Positions 1-7,725 of a stretch of 64,000 bases of DNA are shown one piece after another. The stretch's first letter is position 1. The number at the start of each line of letters is the position of its first letter. The stretch spans positions 127,016-191,015 of the forward strand of contig JAJUJQ010000003.1 in the NCBI GenBank assembly GCA_029265255.1, in the 5' to 3' direction. Below the pieces are notes generated by a model, which was given only the letters and a program-made list of their open reading frames with translations, was not told where the DNA came from and ran no database searches. Position numbers and translations under genes: made by a program. The DNA comes from Spirochaetota bacterium (lineage in GTDB: Bacteria; Spirochaetota; Spirochaetia; Treponematales; Rectinemataceae).

Positions 1-1
1 C

Positions 2-223
2 ATGACCAAACCGGTCGTGCTTGATGCATCGGTAGTGGTTATGAATGTGACTGACGACAAACCTGGCAATGATGAAGAGGCGGCCTATACGAAATTTGCT
101 TATCCTTACTTCTTCCAGCAGGCAATGGAGAGCCAGATCCGCTCAACCATTCTTACATCGAAGAAATTCAAGGACGAATTCAATACCACATTCGCAAAAT
201 TGTTCACTCCAGCAAAAAAATGA
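2..223 (+). CDS. 3' end of an unidentified gene (partial)
   Basis: An open frame enters from the left edge and stops at 221-223. The visible 73 residues could be a whole small protein from the ATG at 2, but no promoter or ribosome binding site can be seen because the window begins there, so a C-terminal fragment of a longer protein is more likely. It has a hydrophobic start (VVLDASVVVMNV), then a mixed helical stretch rich in F, K and T ending in LFTPAKK. I recognise no family. It converges on lepA, with a shared hairpin terminator between them. Confidence 0.45.
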   Translation: MTKPVVLDASVVVMNVTDDKPGNDEEAAYTKFAYPYFFQQAMESQIRSTILTSKKFKDEFNTTFAKLFTPAKK

Positions 224-280
224 AAGCCAGCGCGGTTGGCGGCCCCAGCCGCTCCACTGTGCTTTTCCTTGTGCACGAAT

Positions 281-318
281 CTATAAAAACAGCCGGCGGG
301 ATGTTCCTGCCGGCTGTT
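281..318 (-). terminator. Rho-independent terminator of lepA (probably bidirectional)
   Basis: A 10-bp GC-rich stem pairs 288-297 with 309-318, and the loop can add three further pairs. Read on the minus strand the stem is followed by TTTTTATAG, a strong terminator directly after lepA. On the plus strand it is followed by TCTGTTTG, so it may also end the partial gene at the left edge. Confidence 0.85.
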
Positions 319-359
319 CTGTTTGTCGGGAATGCCGCACAAAACCGAGTCGATACCTC

Positions 360-2174
360 TCAGCGGTCTTCTTCCTCACTGGCTTTGAGTACCGAAAGGA
401 ATACTTCCTGCCCGAGCTCGACATTGCCGATCATCTTGAGCTTTTTCTTACCTTCCTTTTGTTTTTCGAGGAGCTTGCGCTTGCGGGTTATATCGCCACC
501 ATAGCATTTAGCGAGAACATCCTTACGTACAGGATTTACTGTCTCGCGGGCTATGATCTGGCCGCCAATGGCTCCCTGAACCGCTACTTTGAATTGTTGC
601 CGCGGAATGTTGTTCTTAAGACGTTCACAGATAAGCCGCGCTCGTTCGTAGGCACCCTGGCGGAATACCAACATGGACAGCGCATCGACAGGATCTCCGT
701 TGATGAGGAAATCGAGCTTTGCTAGTTCGGTAGGCCGATAACCGATCACATCATAATCAAAGCTCGCGTATCCACGCGATGTCGACTTCAGCTTATCATA
801 AAAGTCGAACAACACCTCGGCAAGAGGCATTTCAAATACCAGCTCGACGCGCTTCTCATCGAGGTGGATGAATGATGTCTGCACCCCCCGCTTGCCAAGG
901 CAAAGCGCGATTATGTTCCCAACATAATCGACCGGCGTGATGATCTGGGCTTTGATATAGGGCTCTTCCGCGCTTTCGATCCGCGCAGGGTCAGGATATT
1001 CACTGGGGTTGTCGATAAACAAATCGCTGCCGTCCCGCAGGTGGATAAGGTATCGAACCGATGGGGCGGTCATGATGATGGATTGCCCATATTCTCGCTC
1101 AAGGCGCTCTTGAACCACTTCAAGATGCAATAAGCCTAGAAATCCGCACCTGAAACCAAACCCAAGGGCAAGCGAGTGATCCTTCTCGAACACCAGCGAT
1201 GCATCATTCAGGACAAGCTTTTCCAGGCTGTCCCGCAATTCATCGTAATCGGCGGAATCGATTGGATAGATCGAGCTGAAGACGACCGGCTTTACCTCAC
1301 GGAATCCAGGCAATGGGGCTGCGCAAGGATGTTCGTCATCGGTAAGCGTGTCGCCGACACGTACTTCCCGAACAGTCTTTATTCCTGCAATGCAGTATCC
1401 GACCTCGCCTGCGCCCAAAACATCGGCGGGTGTCGGTACAATCCGGAAGTGCCCTACTTCCTCCACCTCATGGACTGCTCCCGTTGACATGAGACGAATT
1501 TTCGATCCCTTTTTAAGAGTTCCGTTGACCAGCCGGACATGTACCACGACTCCGCGATAGGCATCATAGTGGGAATCGAAGATGAGTGCCTGAAGCGGTG
1601 CCTCTGAACTCCCTGATGGAGCAGGAATTTTCTCGACAATCGCCTCAAAGAGCTCATCGATACCAATACCCAGTTTTGCGGATACAGGAAGGGCTTCGCT
1701 TCCATCGAGCCCGAGGTCCTTGTCGATTTGATGACGGACACTATCCACATCGGCAGCAGGCATATCGATCTTATTGATTACGGGAAGTATTTCGAGATTG
1801 TGGTCAAGCGCCATATACATGTTGGAGAGTGTCTGCGCTTCAACACCCTGTGTCGCGTCTATAACCAGTACTGCCCCCTCGCAGGCCGCAATCGCGCGCG
1901 ACACCTCGTAGGAAAAATCGACATGTCCCGGCGTGTCAACGAGATTGAGCATGTAAGTCGCCCCATCCTTTGCCGTGTAGGGCAGGCTTACAGCCTGGCT
2001 TTTGATCGTGATGCCCCGCTCGCGTTCGATATCCATGTTGTCGAGCATCTGATTTTGAAATTTGCGCATGTCAACCAGGTGAGCCTTTTCTATGAAACGA
2101 TCGGCAAGCGTGCTTTTACCGTGGTCAATATGTGCAATGATACAAAAATTCCTGATATGCTGAGGATCGATCAT
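360..2174 (-). CDS. lepA: Elongation factor 4 (LepA) GTPase
   Basis: LepA is a ribosome-associated translational GTPase related to EF-G; the family is linked to back-translocation and 30S biogenesis. The 604-residue protein has the family's usual length and shows the P-loop AHIDHGKST near residue 14, the switch II motif DTPGHVDF and the guanine-specificity motif NKID. The LepA-specific C-terminal region ends normally (KGKKKLKMIG...). The start is ATG 2174. No Shine-Dalgarno sequence precedes it, and a promoter -10 box ends only six bases upstream, so the mRNA may be leaderless. It stands alone, with a strong terminator after it. Confidence 0.97.
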   Translation of the reverse strand: MIDPQHIRNFCIIAHIDHGKSTLADRFIEKAHLVDMRKFQNQMLDNMDIERERGITIKSQAVSLPYTAKDGATYMLNLVDTPGHVDFSYEVSRAIAACEGAVLVIDATQGVEAQTLSNMYMALDHNLEILPVINKIDMPAADVDSVRHQIDKDLGLDGSEALPVSAKLGIGIDELFEAIVEKIPAPSGSSEAPLQALIFDSHYDAYRGVVVHVRLVNGTLKKGSKIRLMSTGAVHEVEEVGHFRIVPTPADVLGAGEVGYCIAGIKTVREVRVGDTLTDDEHPCAAPLPGFREVKPVVFSSIYPIDSADYDELRDSLEKLVLNDASLVFEKDHSLALGFGFRCGFLGLLHLEVVQERLEREYGQSIIMTAPSVRYLIHLRDGSDLFIDNPSEYPDPARIESAEEPYIKAQIITPVDYVGNIIALCLGKRGVQTSFIHLDEKRVELVFEMPLAEVLFDFYDKLKSTSRGYASFDYDVIGYRPTELAKLDFLINGDPVDALSMLVFRQGAYERARLICERLKNNIPRQQFKVAVQGAIGGQIIARETVNPVRKDVLAKCYGGDITRKRKLLEKQKEGKKKLKMIGNVELGQEVFLSVLKASEEEDR

Positions 2175-2180
2175 AGTTTC

Positions 2181-2209
2181 AATCTATAGGAAAGATTTGT
2201 AATGTTCAA
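2181..2209 (-). promoter_or_regulatory. lepA promoter, leaderless geometry
   Basis: On the minus strand TTGAAC (2204-2209) is 17 bp from TAGATT (2181-2186). The -10 box ends 6 nt before the lepA ATG, so initiation about 7 nt downstream would fall on the start codon. No Shine-Dalgarno sequence is present. Confidence 0.55.
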
Positions 2210-2287
2210 TGGAGCGGAATGCCGCTTTAAGTCTGATATAAGTCTGCATTGGTACTCTATGCCTTCATGTATGCTTTTTGATATATT

Positions 2288-2302
2288 GATTGATAGTCAA
2301 TC
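2288..2302 (+). promoter_or_regulatory. Inverted repeat just before the glutaredoxin ribosome binding site
   Basis: GATTGA-TAG-TCAATC is a perfect 6-3-6 inverted repeat ending 4 nt before the AGGAGG of the glutaredoxin gene. It could be an operator or an mRNA hairpin affecting translation of this redox operon. It does not match the FNR/CRP half-site spacing. Confidence 0.35.
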
Positions 2303-2315
2303 CACAGGAGGAAAC

Positions 2316-2624
2316 ATGAATCTCGATCATTTGCCAGTCATCCGCAAAGACGGACCTCGAACGGATCACGAAATCATGGTATTTGCCCTGTCTACCTGCG
2401 GTTTCTGTAAGAGAGCCTTGGCATTTCTGGATAGTCACGGCTTCTCATACCGCTATCTGCACGTCGACCTTATTCCTGTGGAGGAAAAAAACAAAATCAA
2501 GCAGGAGCTAAAAGAGCGCTTCAGCGAGAATGTGGCCTTCCCTTTTGCAGTCATCGATAACGACAGGCATCTTGTAGGATTCATAGAAGCGGATTGGCGG
2601 CTCACACTCGGTGTGCAGTCCTGA
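2316..2624 (+). CDS. Glutaredoxin-like thiol-disulfide protein
   Basis: A 102-residue thioredoxin-fold protein with the redox motif CGFC at residues 28-31 after a short beta strand, and a likely cis-proline (AFPFAVID) near residue 76. The active site differs from classical CPYC glutaredoxins and resembles the redoxins found beside ferredoxin-thioredoxin reductase in anaerobes. The start is ATG 2316, which has AGGAGG six bases upstream; upstream in-frame starts lack a ribosome binding site. It is the first gene of an operon with FTR, a cysteine desulfurase and thiI. Its inferred role is to accept electrons from FTR or pass thiol reducing power to the sulfur-transfer enzymes; the partner is not proven by sequence. 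Confidence 0.85.
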   Translation: MNLDHLPVIRKDGPRTDHEIMVFALSTCGFCKRALAFLDSHGFSYRYLHVDLIPVEEKNKIKQELKERFSENVAFPFAVIDNDRHLVGFIEADWRLTLGVQS

Positions 2625-2680
2625 ATGATAAAAGAAAGCGCGGATTATCGATCCACAATTGAGCCCGAAGGAGTCCTTCC

Positions 2681-3013
2681 ATGACGACGAATAAAAACAA
2701 GGAACAGACCGAGCTTTTCACGCGCATGGCTGCCCAGAAACAGGGGTGGGTTCTAAACCCGGACAAAGAGTTCTATGAAAGCCTCGTCGAAGGCCTGACG
2801 GCGAATTACAATCGCTATGGCTATTATCTATGCCCTTGCAGAGATAGCGAAGGTTCAAGAGAATCGGACAAGTCCGCCATCTGTCCCTGCGTATGGTCGC
2901 GCAAGGATATTCCTGAGTTCGGGCACTGCTACTGCGCGCTCTATTTTTCGGCCGATTTCGCCGCTTCGGGACGGCCGCCAGCCTCAATCCCTGACAGGCG
3001 CTATCAGGAATGA
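2681..3013 (+). CDS. Ferredoxin-thioredoxin reductase, catalytic (beta) subunit type
   Basis: This 110-residue protein carries the FTR catalytic pattern: CPC at 51-53, CPC at 68-70 and HCYC with cysteines 83 and 85. In the family these supply the four ligands of a [4Fe-4S] cluster and the redox-active disulfide that passes ferredoxin electrons to a redoxin. No variable alpha subunit is encoded nearby, as is common in non-photosynthetic anaerobes. A good GGAG precedes ATG 2681. It sits 56 bp after the CGFC redoxin, its probable partner, and its stop overlaps the next start (ATGA). The likely electron donor is a small ferredoxin such as the one at 15510-15680. Confidence 0.9.
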   Translation: MTTNKNKEQTELFTRMAAQKQGWVLNPDKEFYESLVEGLTANYNRYGYYLCPCRDSEGSRESDKSAICPCVWSRKDIPEFGHCYCALYFSADFAASGRPPASIPDRRYQE

Positions 3014-4209
3014 TCGCCACGATGATTGAAGGACAGGTTTATCTCGACTGGGCAGCCACCGCTCTGCCTGATGCGGCAATCCTTCGGCAGGCCATGGAAC
3101 TCTCTCTCACGCATTTCGGCAACCCCTCCAGTGCCCATCAAACAGGCAGGAACGCGCGTGAAATTCTTGAAGCTGCGAGAAATCGACTCGCAACCTCTCT
3201 AGGCTTGGATACGCTGGGAGGAACAATTGTATTCACCGCATCCGGAACAGAAGCAGATCAGATCCCCTTTCTATCCCTGCTCCGCGCAATGCGCGCGCTA
3301 TCGCTTAAAAAAACACATATAATTGTCTCCGCGATCGAACATGCCGCGATAGAATGCCAGGCGGCGATGCTGCAGCGCATGGGCCTTGAAGTGACATGGG
3401 TTGTTCCGGATTCAAGCGGGCACATTCACCCTGATTCTATTACCTCGCGACTTAGAAAAGAGACTGCTCTGATCGCTGTTATGGCGGTCAACAATGAAAC
3501 AGGGACCGTGCAGGATATTTCAGGTATCGCACGCGCAATTGCCGAATCTGCACACGCAAAGGGGATGAAGAAGCCCTGGTTCCATACTGATGCTGTACAA
3601 GCAAGCGGGAAACTGCCGCTCGCGGCACACTGTCATGGCGCAGACAGTATCGCCATTTCTGCCCACAAGATTCGCGGCCCTAAGGGGATCGGAGGATTGT
3701 GGTTATCGCGCAAACTGGAGCCGCTTGCCTGTGGTGGTGGTCAGGAGAATGGCATTCGGTCAGGAACCGAAAACGTGCTCGGAGCGGTTGCCTTTAGCTT
3801 TGCTGCCGAAGCCGCGATCCGCGATTTCGAGTCGCGCCGCGTCCATGCCCTTGCCCTCGAATCTCAACTGCTGCAAGGAATTGCCTCCATACCAGGTGCC
3901 TGCACGGTGCCAAATCGAAAGCCGGCGGACCCTTCTTTTGTACCGGATATCGTATCAATTGCTTTTCCAGGTCTTGGTGGTGAAACAATGGTACGCGCGC
4001 TTTCGGATGCAGGAATATCTGTTTCGACCGGTTCGGCCTGCTCAAGCAATAAAATGGAGAAGGGACGTCGAGTGCTGAAGGCAATGGGAGTCCCCGACGA
4101 TATTTCATTTTCTTCGATACGAGTATCGACCGGCCCCACGACGACCGCCCAGGAAATCGATTATTTTCTGCAACAGGCTGAGGACTTGTACAGAAGGCTG
4201 AAAACCTGA
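3010..4209 (+). CDS. Cysteine desulfurase (NifS/IscS family)
   Basis: A PLP enzyme that releases sulfur from cysteine as an enzyme-bound persulfide. The 399-residue sequence shows HTDAVQ at 192-197 and the PLP lysine in SAHK (K220), the phosphate-binding RSGTEN, and the persulfide cysteine in STGSACSS (C344). The start at 3010 overlaps the FTR stop; ATG 3022 (four codons later) is a possible alternative because the conserved region begins VYLDWAATALP. It lies 12 bp before thiI, so its inferred main job is to feed ThiI with sulfur for 4-thiouridine, as the NifZ-ThiI pair does in Bacillus. No iscU or sufBCD is beside it. Confidence 0.93.
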   Translation: MIATMIEGQVYLDWAATALPDAAILRQAMELSLTHFGNPSSAHQTGRNAREILEAARNRLATSLGLDTLGGTIVFTASGTEADQIPFLSLLRAMRALSLKKTHIIVSAIEHAAIECQAAMLQRMGLEVTWVVPDSSGHIHPDSITSRLRKETALIAVMAVNNETGTVQDISGIARAIAESAHAKGMKKPWFHTDAVQASGKLPLAAHCHGADSIAISAHKIRGPKGIGGLWLSRKLEPLACGGGQENGIRSGTENVLGAVAFSFAAEAAIRDFESRRVHALALESQLLQGIASIPGACTVPNRKPADPSFVPDIVSIAFPGLGGETMVRALSDAGISVSTGSACSSNKMEKGRRVLKAMGVPDDISFSSIRVSTGPTTTAQEIDYFLQQAEDLYRRLKT

Positions 4210-4221
4210 TACTACACCTGC

Positions 4222-5445
4222 ATGCGCACGCTCTTTCTCATCAAGCCGGGTGAAATCGAACTCAAGCTTGGAAACCGGCGCGAATTTATCCGTCGTCTCA
4301 AGAATCAGATACACCAGCGTCTCTCAGGATTTCCACACGAACTGGAAGAATACCCCGGTCGATTTTTTCTGTATGTTTCTCATGCGCACGCGGATACTGT
4401 ACGCTTCATCCTTGAACGATGCCCAGGCATCAATGGTATTGCTCCTGCCATAAAGACCGAAAAGACTCCTCCAGCCATCATAGAAGCAGTGCTGCAGACT
4501 GCGCGATTGGAGGTCGAACGGGGCAGCAAAACATTCAAAATCGAGGTACGTCGCTCTGACAAAAGCTTCCCTCTGGACACCTATGGGATGTCAGTCGCGG
4601 CCGGGGACGCGGTCATGGACAATGTTGCTGGCCTTTCTGTTGATGTCCACCAACCAGATTGCATCATTATGATCGAAATCCGAGAGCGGGCTTATATCTA
4701 TTCACGAACCGCGCCAGGGCCCCGAGGCCTTCCTGTCGGCAGTCAGGGGAAGGGCCTCCTTCTGCTCTCTGGTGGCATCGATTCGCCAGTCGCTGGGTAT
4801 CTGATAGCAAAGCGTGGCCTCGCGCTCGAAGCTGTCTATTTCCATAGCTATCCGTATACGTCAGCTGAGGCACAGCGGAAGGTCGAGCGCCTTGCAGCAA
4901 GGCTCTCGATCTGGACAGGAGGCATTTCACTCTGGATTGTTCCCTTCACTGAAGTACAGCAGCGCATTAAAAAGGGAAATATTGAACCAGCCAATACGCT
5001 CATGCTCCGTATGGCTATGATGCAGGCTTCTGATCTGATCGCTTCCCGGATCGGCGCTACCGCTCTGGTGACCGGTGAGAGTCTTGGTCAGGTGGCCAGC
5101 CAGACGGCCGAAAACATGCGGCTTTCCCAGAGTCCGACTACTCTCCCCATCTTTCGGCCTCTCGTCGGCATCGATAAGGAAGATACCATCATCATGGCGA
5201 AACGCATCGGCACTTACGAGATTTCTATTTTACCCTATGAAGATTGCTGCGTACTGTTCAGTCCCAAACACCCCGTACTCAAACCTGATTTCTCGTCCAT
5301 GCGTCACAATTACGCCTCGCTATCGCTCGAACACGCAATCGCGGAGGCGGTAGCCGCTGCTGAGTATAAAACCTTTTCATTTACCGATGCGCTTGCAGAA
5401 TTCGGCATCGCGATATCAGGGAAAGCGAAACCAGATAGCCGGTGA
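4222..5445 (+). CDS. thiI: tRNA 4-thiouridine synthase ThiI (short form, no rhodanese domain)
   Basis: ThiI activates U8 of tRNA with ATP and inserts sulfur, and can also serve thiazole synthesis. The 407-residue protein has an N-terminal ferredoxin-like/THUMP region (about 1-165), then the PP-loop SGGIDS at 173-178 and the conserved EDCCVLFSP cysteine motif near residue 345. It ends before the C-terminal rhodanese domain of enterobacterial ThiI, so a dedicated cysteine desulfurase is expected to supply the persulfide. Such a gene lies directly upstream. It is the last gene of the operon. Confidence 0.95.
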   Translation: MRTLFLIKPGEIELKLGNRREFIRRLKNQIHQRLSGFPHELEEYPGRFFLYVSHAHADTVRFILERCPGINGIAPAIKTEKTPPAIIEAVLQTARLEVERGSKTFKIEVRRSDKSFPLDTYGMSVAAGDAVMDNVAGLSVDVHQPDCIIMIEIRERAYIYSRTAPGPRGLPVGSQGKGLLLLSGGIDSPVAGYLIAKRGLALEAVYFHSYPYTSAEAQRKVERLAARLSIWTGGISLWIVPFTEVQQRIKKGNIEPANTLMLRMAMMQASDLIASRIGATALVTGESLGQVASQTAENMRLSQSPTTLPIFRPLVGIDKEDTIIMAKRIGTYEISILPYEDCCVLFSPKHPVLKPDFSSMRHNYASLSLEHAIAEAVAAAEYKTFSFTDALAEFGIAISGKAKPDSR

Positions 5446-5744
5446 GTTTAATTTGTGTCGTTGACCTGCGAACGCGCGCAGGCCCTACGATGACGTATGC
5501 ATCGAAACGCATTGAAGGATGGAATGGTTGCTAAGACATTGCTGCAACCACGTATAAGGGGAAACTTTGATCGGCTAAAGAAATACCATTTTTAGCTGGA
5601 TTCGAGTTTTCTTTTAAACAGAATAGACAGTTTTTCCAAACGGGCTATGCGCTGTCTCCTTTCAGAAAAATATTGGCAGCATATCTGACGTCACGGAGAC
5701 AATTACAGGCTTTAGCGAATTGTTATTTCCATGTATTATATTGA
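5446..5744. other. Gene-free stretch between thiI and tRNA-Glu
   Basis: About 300 bp without a convincing gene. It has a small CCTGCG/CGCAGG hairpin soon after thiI, without a T-run, and a longer AGACAG...CTGTCT inverted repeat near 5627-5660. I see no clear terminator. It may hold the 3' trailer of the tRNA-Glu transcript or an unannotated small RNA, but nothing here is strong enough to call. Confidence 0.3.
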
Positions 5745-5816
5745 TATCCCCAAGGGGAATCGAACCCCTGTTGGCGGGTTGAAAACCCGCTGTCCTGACC
5801 GCTAGACGATGGGGAC
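5745..5816 (-). tRNA. tRNA-Glu (UUC)
   Basis: A complete cloverleaf reads on the minus strand: a 7-bp acceptor stem with one G-U pair, a D-arm with TAGCGGTCAGGA, a five-pair GCGGG/CCCGC anticodon stem with loop TTTTCAA (anticodon TTC at 5781-5783), and a T-arm with GGTTCGATTCC. CCA is not encoded (TCA follows the discriminator A). It has its own sigma70-like promoter. Confidence 0.96.
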
Positions 5817-5852
5817 CTTGTCAGCCGGACTCAGCCGTGCCGGACGCGTGTG

Positions 5853-5881
5853 AACCTATCAGAATTCCACAAAAGTGTCAA
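5853..5881 (-). promoter_or_regulatory. tRNA-Glu promoter
   Basis: On the minus strand a perfect TTGACA (5876-5881) lies 17 bp from TAGGTT (5853-5858), about 36 bp before the 5' end of tRNA-Glu. Confidence 0.65.
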
Positions 5882-5893
5882 TACGGTTCATTT

Positions 5894-7201
5894 TCAGATT
5901 TCATCTTTCGCGAAGTGCTCTTTCAGTCGCTCCATCAATTCTCTGGCGAGTCTGTTCTCAGGATCGATCCGTAGAGCCAGTTCGCAATCCGTATGCGCCT
6001 GAATCATATCGCCGAGCTGCCACCAGCAGAGAGCCCTTCGATAGCGTGAGTAGAAATGGTATGGGTGAATTTCGAGTGCTTTTGAAAAATCATCAATTGC
6101 CTGCCGGGTCTCAGCCATGATGCTCTTCACTACCCCCCGATAGTACAATGCCTTGTAGCATTCAGGATCGAGCGTGACACAGCTGGTGAAATCCGAAAGC
6201 GCGTTCTTATAGTCGGACTGAGCAAAATGAGCCATTCCCCGGTGCTTGTATACAACCGCGGAAATCTGGGGTTCAGGCTTTCTTGAAAGAATTTCTGTAT
6301 AGATAGCGATCGCTGTTTTGAAATCAGCGCTATTGTGTGCGTCAAGCGCATTCAGGAGCAGACTATCAAGATCCATTGTTCTCCAGGTTGTGGTGCCTGA
6401 TGTGGATGCTCCCGAAACTGCATCTACCGCTGCCGCTCTAATCGCTTTTTTCCTTCTTGTTGCCGAAGAAGCAACGAGCGGATCATCGGCGATCAAACCA
6501 AACGCCGAGGCAGTGTCCTGCTCGATTTTCTGGTAGAATTCCTCACGACGCTTCCGGAGCGCCATGGTCAGCTTTTTTTGATATTCCAGAATTTCCTGAA
6601 AAATGATATCGGATAACGTGAGCGTCGCGTTCAGAGCCGCGAGCTTGCGTTTGAGCGGCTCATCGAAAGGAGTGAATTCGGCCTTATACACCAATTCATG
6701 CTCAACTTCGGCCCAGGCTTCCTGCAAAATGGTTCTAAGCTGAATCTCGATGACGTTGCGCTCGAGGTTAAGGCACAAAGGTCTGAGCGGATCAGGAATT
6801 TCGATAAGCACATGGATGGATTCATAACCAAATTCCCGAAACGATCGATCCTGTCCTTTTCGTTCAATTTCCACTACATGGTATCGTTCGAGCAAGGCTT
6901 TCTCGACCTCATCGAGATCTCCAAGAAATGGACATATGATTCTCATAGCCAGAACATCGTTGACAGGAAGTGGATCGCGGTGCGAATCCCACCCCTCCTT
7001 CATGAGTCGTATTTTCTTTGAAAAATAGGATTCAAAATCCTTGATACGGCTCTTGATCGTGGGGTGGATCCCTTTTTCTCGCAATATTGCGGATATTTCG
7101 TGGACTATGGTCGAAAGGGCTTTCTCATATCCAGCACGCGCAGCGTCGTATTGCGCCGCGAGACTAGCCTTGTCCGGTATGCCAATTCCGATGGTGCTCA
7201 T
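5894..7201 (-). CDS. (p)ppGpp synthetase domain fused to tetratricopeptide repeats
   Basis: A 435-residue protein. Residues about 40-175 match the RelA/SpoT synthetase fold: IKSRIKDFESYFSKK, DVLAMRIIC, FREFGYESIH and EIQLRTILQEAWAEVEHEL, in the order seen in small alarmone synthetases. No HD hydrolase, TGS or ACT domain is present. A helical linker follows, then about four TPR motifs (about 270-425), e.g. YKHRGMAHFAQSDYKNALSDF. The likely reaction is pyrophosphate transfer from ATP to GTP or GDP, with the TPRs binding a regulatory partner; this is inference from domains. ATG 7201 has no Shine-Dalgarno sequence but sits 7 nt after a -10 box. It is transcribed alone. Confidence 0.88.
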   Translation of the reverse strand: MSTIGIGIPDKASLAAQYDAARAGYEKALSTIVHEISAILREKGIHPTIKSRIKDFESYFSKKIRLMKEGWDSHRDPLPVNDVLAMRIICPFLGDLDEVEKALLERYHVVEIERKGQDRSFREFGYESIHVLIEIPDPLRPLCLNLERNVIEIQLRTILQEAWAEVEHELVYKAEFTPFDEPLKRKLAALNATLTLSDIIFQEILEYQKKLTMALRKRREEFYQKIEQDTASAFGLIADDPLVASSATRRKKAIRAAAVDAVSGASTSGTTTWRTMDLDSLLLNALDAHNSADFKTAIAIYTEILSRKPEPQISAVVYKHRGMAHFAQSDYKNALSDFTSCVTLDPECYKALYYRGVVKSIMAETRQAIDDFSKALEIHPYHFYSRYRRALCWWQLGDMIQAHTDCELALRIDPENRLARELMERLKEHFAKDEI

Positions 7202-7208
7202 ACATATA

Positions 7209-7237
7209 AAAGTATCATCATTTTATGGCATTGACAA
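7209..7237 (-). promoter_or_regulatory. Promoter of the alarmone synthetase/TPR gene, leaderless geometry
   Basis: TTGTCA (7232-7237) and TACTTT (7209-7214) are 17 bp apart on the minus strand. Only 7 nt separate the -10 box from ATG 7201. Confidence 0.45.
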
Positions 7238-7262
7238 ACGCCCTTTGATCGGCAGCGGTGCT

Positions 7263-7712
7263 TCAGAAGGCTGGTATCCCATTTACAAAGAGAGAAACAG
7301 CATAGCTCCCGGGAATGGTAGCGTGAAGCGATTTTAAAAGCGCTTCCTTGAAGATACGGTATCGTGCACCGAATTCATCAAGCGATCGAACGGAAAAATC
7401 GAGGAAAAAATGCCGATTATCGACAACTGCCCTTGCAAGCGAGACATCGGCGTATACAAGAGGCTCAAGGGCGCGGGAAACAGGGCCGAGAAGGAGCTCG
7501 GACACAACCTCACGCACCCGCTCTTCCATTGGTCCCAGAGGAGGAATCGGCCTTCGTTCCTCACGGAGGGAACCTTTCTTATCCGGGAAATACAGCCTCA
7601 TGCCATTGAATTGCAATTCCGGTCCTTTAATGACAATAAACGCGACCGCCAGAATGATCACGACAGCGATGAAATAGGATTCATGGTGAGAACCGGGTCG
7701 TTCGGAATGCAT
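7263..7712 (-). CDS. GerMN-domain membrane-anchored protein
   Basis: A 149-residue protein with one N-terminal transmembrane segment (about 13-31, FIAVVIILAVAFIVIKG), then a GerMN-like domain: MRLYFPDKKG, LREERRPI, VREVVSELLLGP, VDNRHFFLDFSV and a C-terminal SLFVNGIP. GerMN domains occur in spore germination protein GerM and in envelope proteins of non-sporulating bacteria, often near cell-wall amidases. It starts 13 bp after the Amidase_3 gene and is surely co-transcribed with it. Its inferred role is an extracytoplasmic partner in peptidoglycan remodelling; the actual ligand is unknown. Confidence 0.8.
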   Translation of the reverse strand: MHSERPGSHHESYFIAVVIILAVAFIVIKGPELQFNGMRLYFPDKKGSLREERRPIPPLGPMEERVREVVSELLLGPVSRALEPLVYADVSLARAVVDNRHFFLDFSVRSLDEFGARYRIFKEALLKSLHATIPGSYAVSLFVNGIPAF

Positions 7713-7725
7713 CCTTGTTCACCTT

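Noticed and set aside
69..725. Long open frame on the plus strand across the lepA 3' region
   Set aside because: It lies opposite lepA, has no ribosome binding site or family motifs, and spans the lepA terminator.
2286..2302. FNR/CRP-like site before the redoxin operon
   Set aside because: The repeat has the wrong half-site and spacing for TTGAT-N4-ATCAA.
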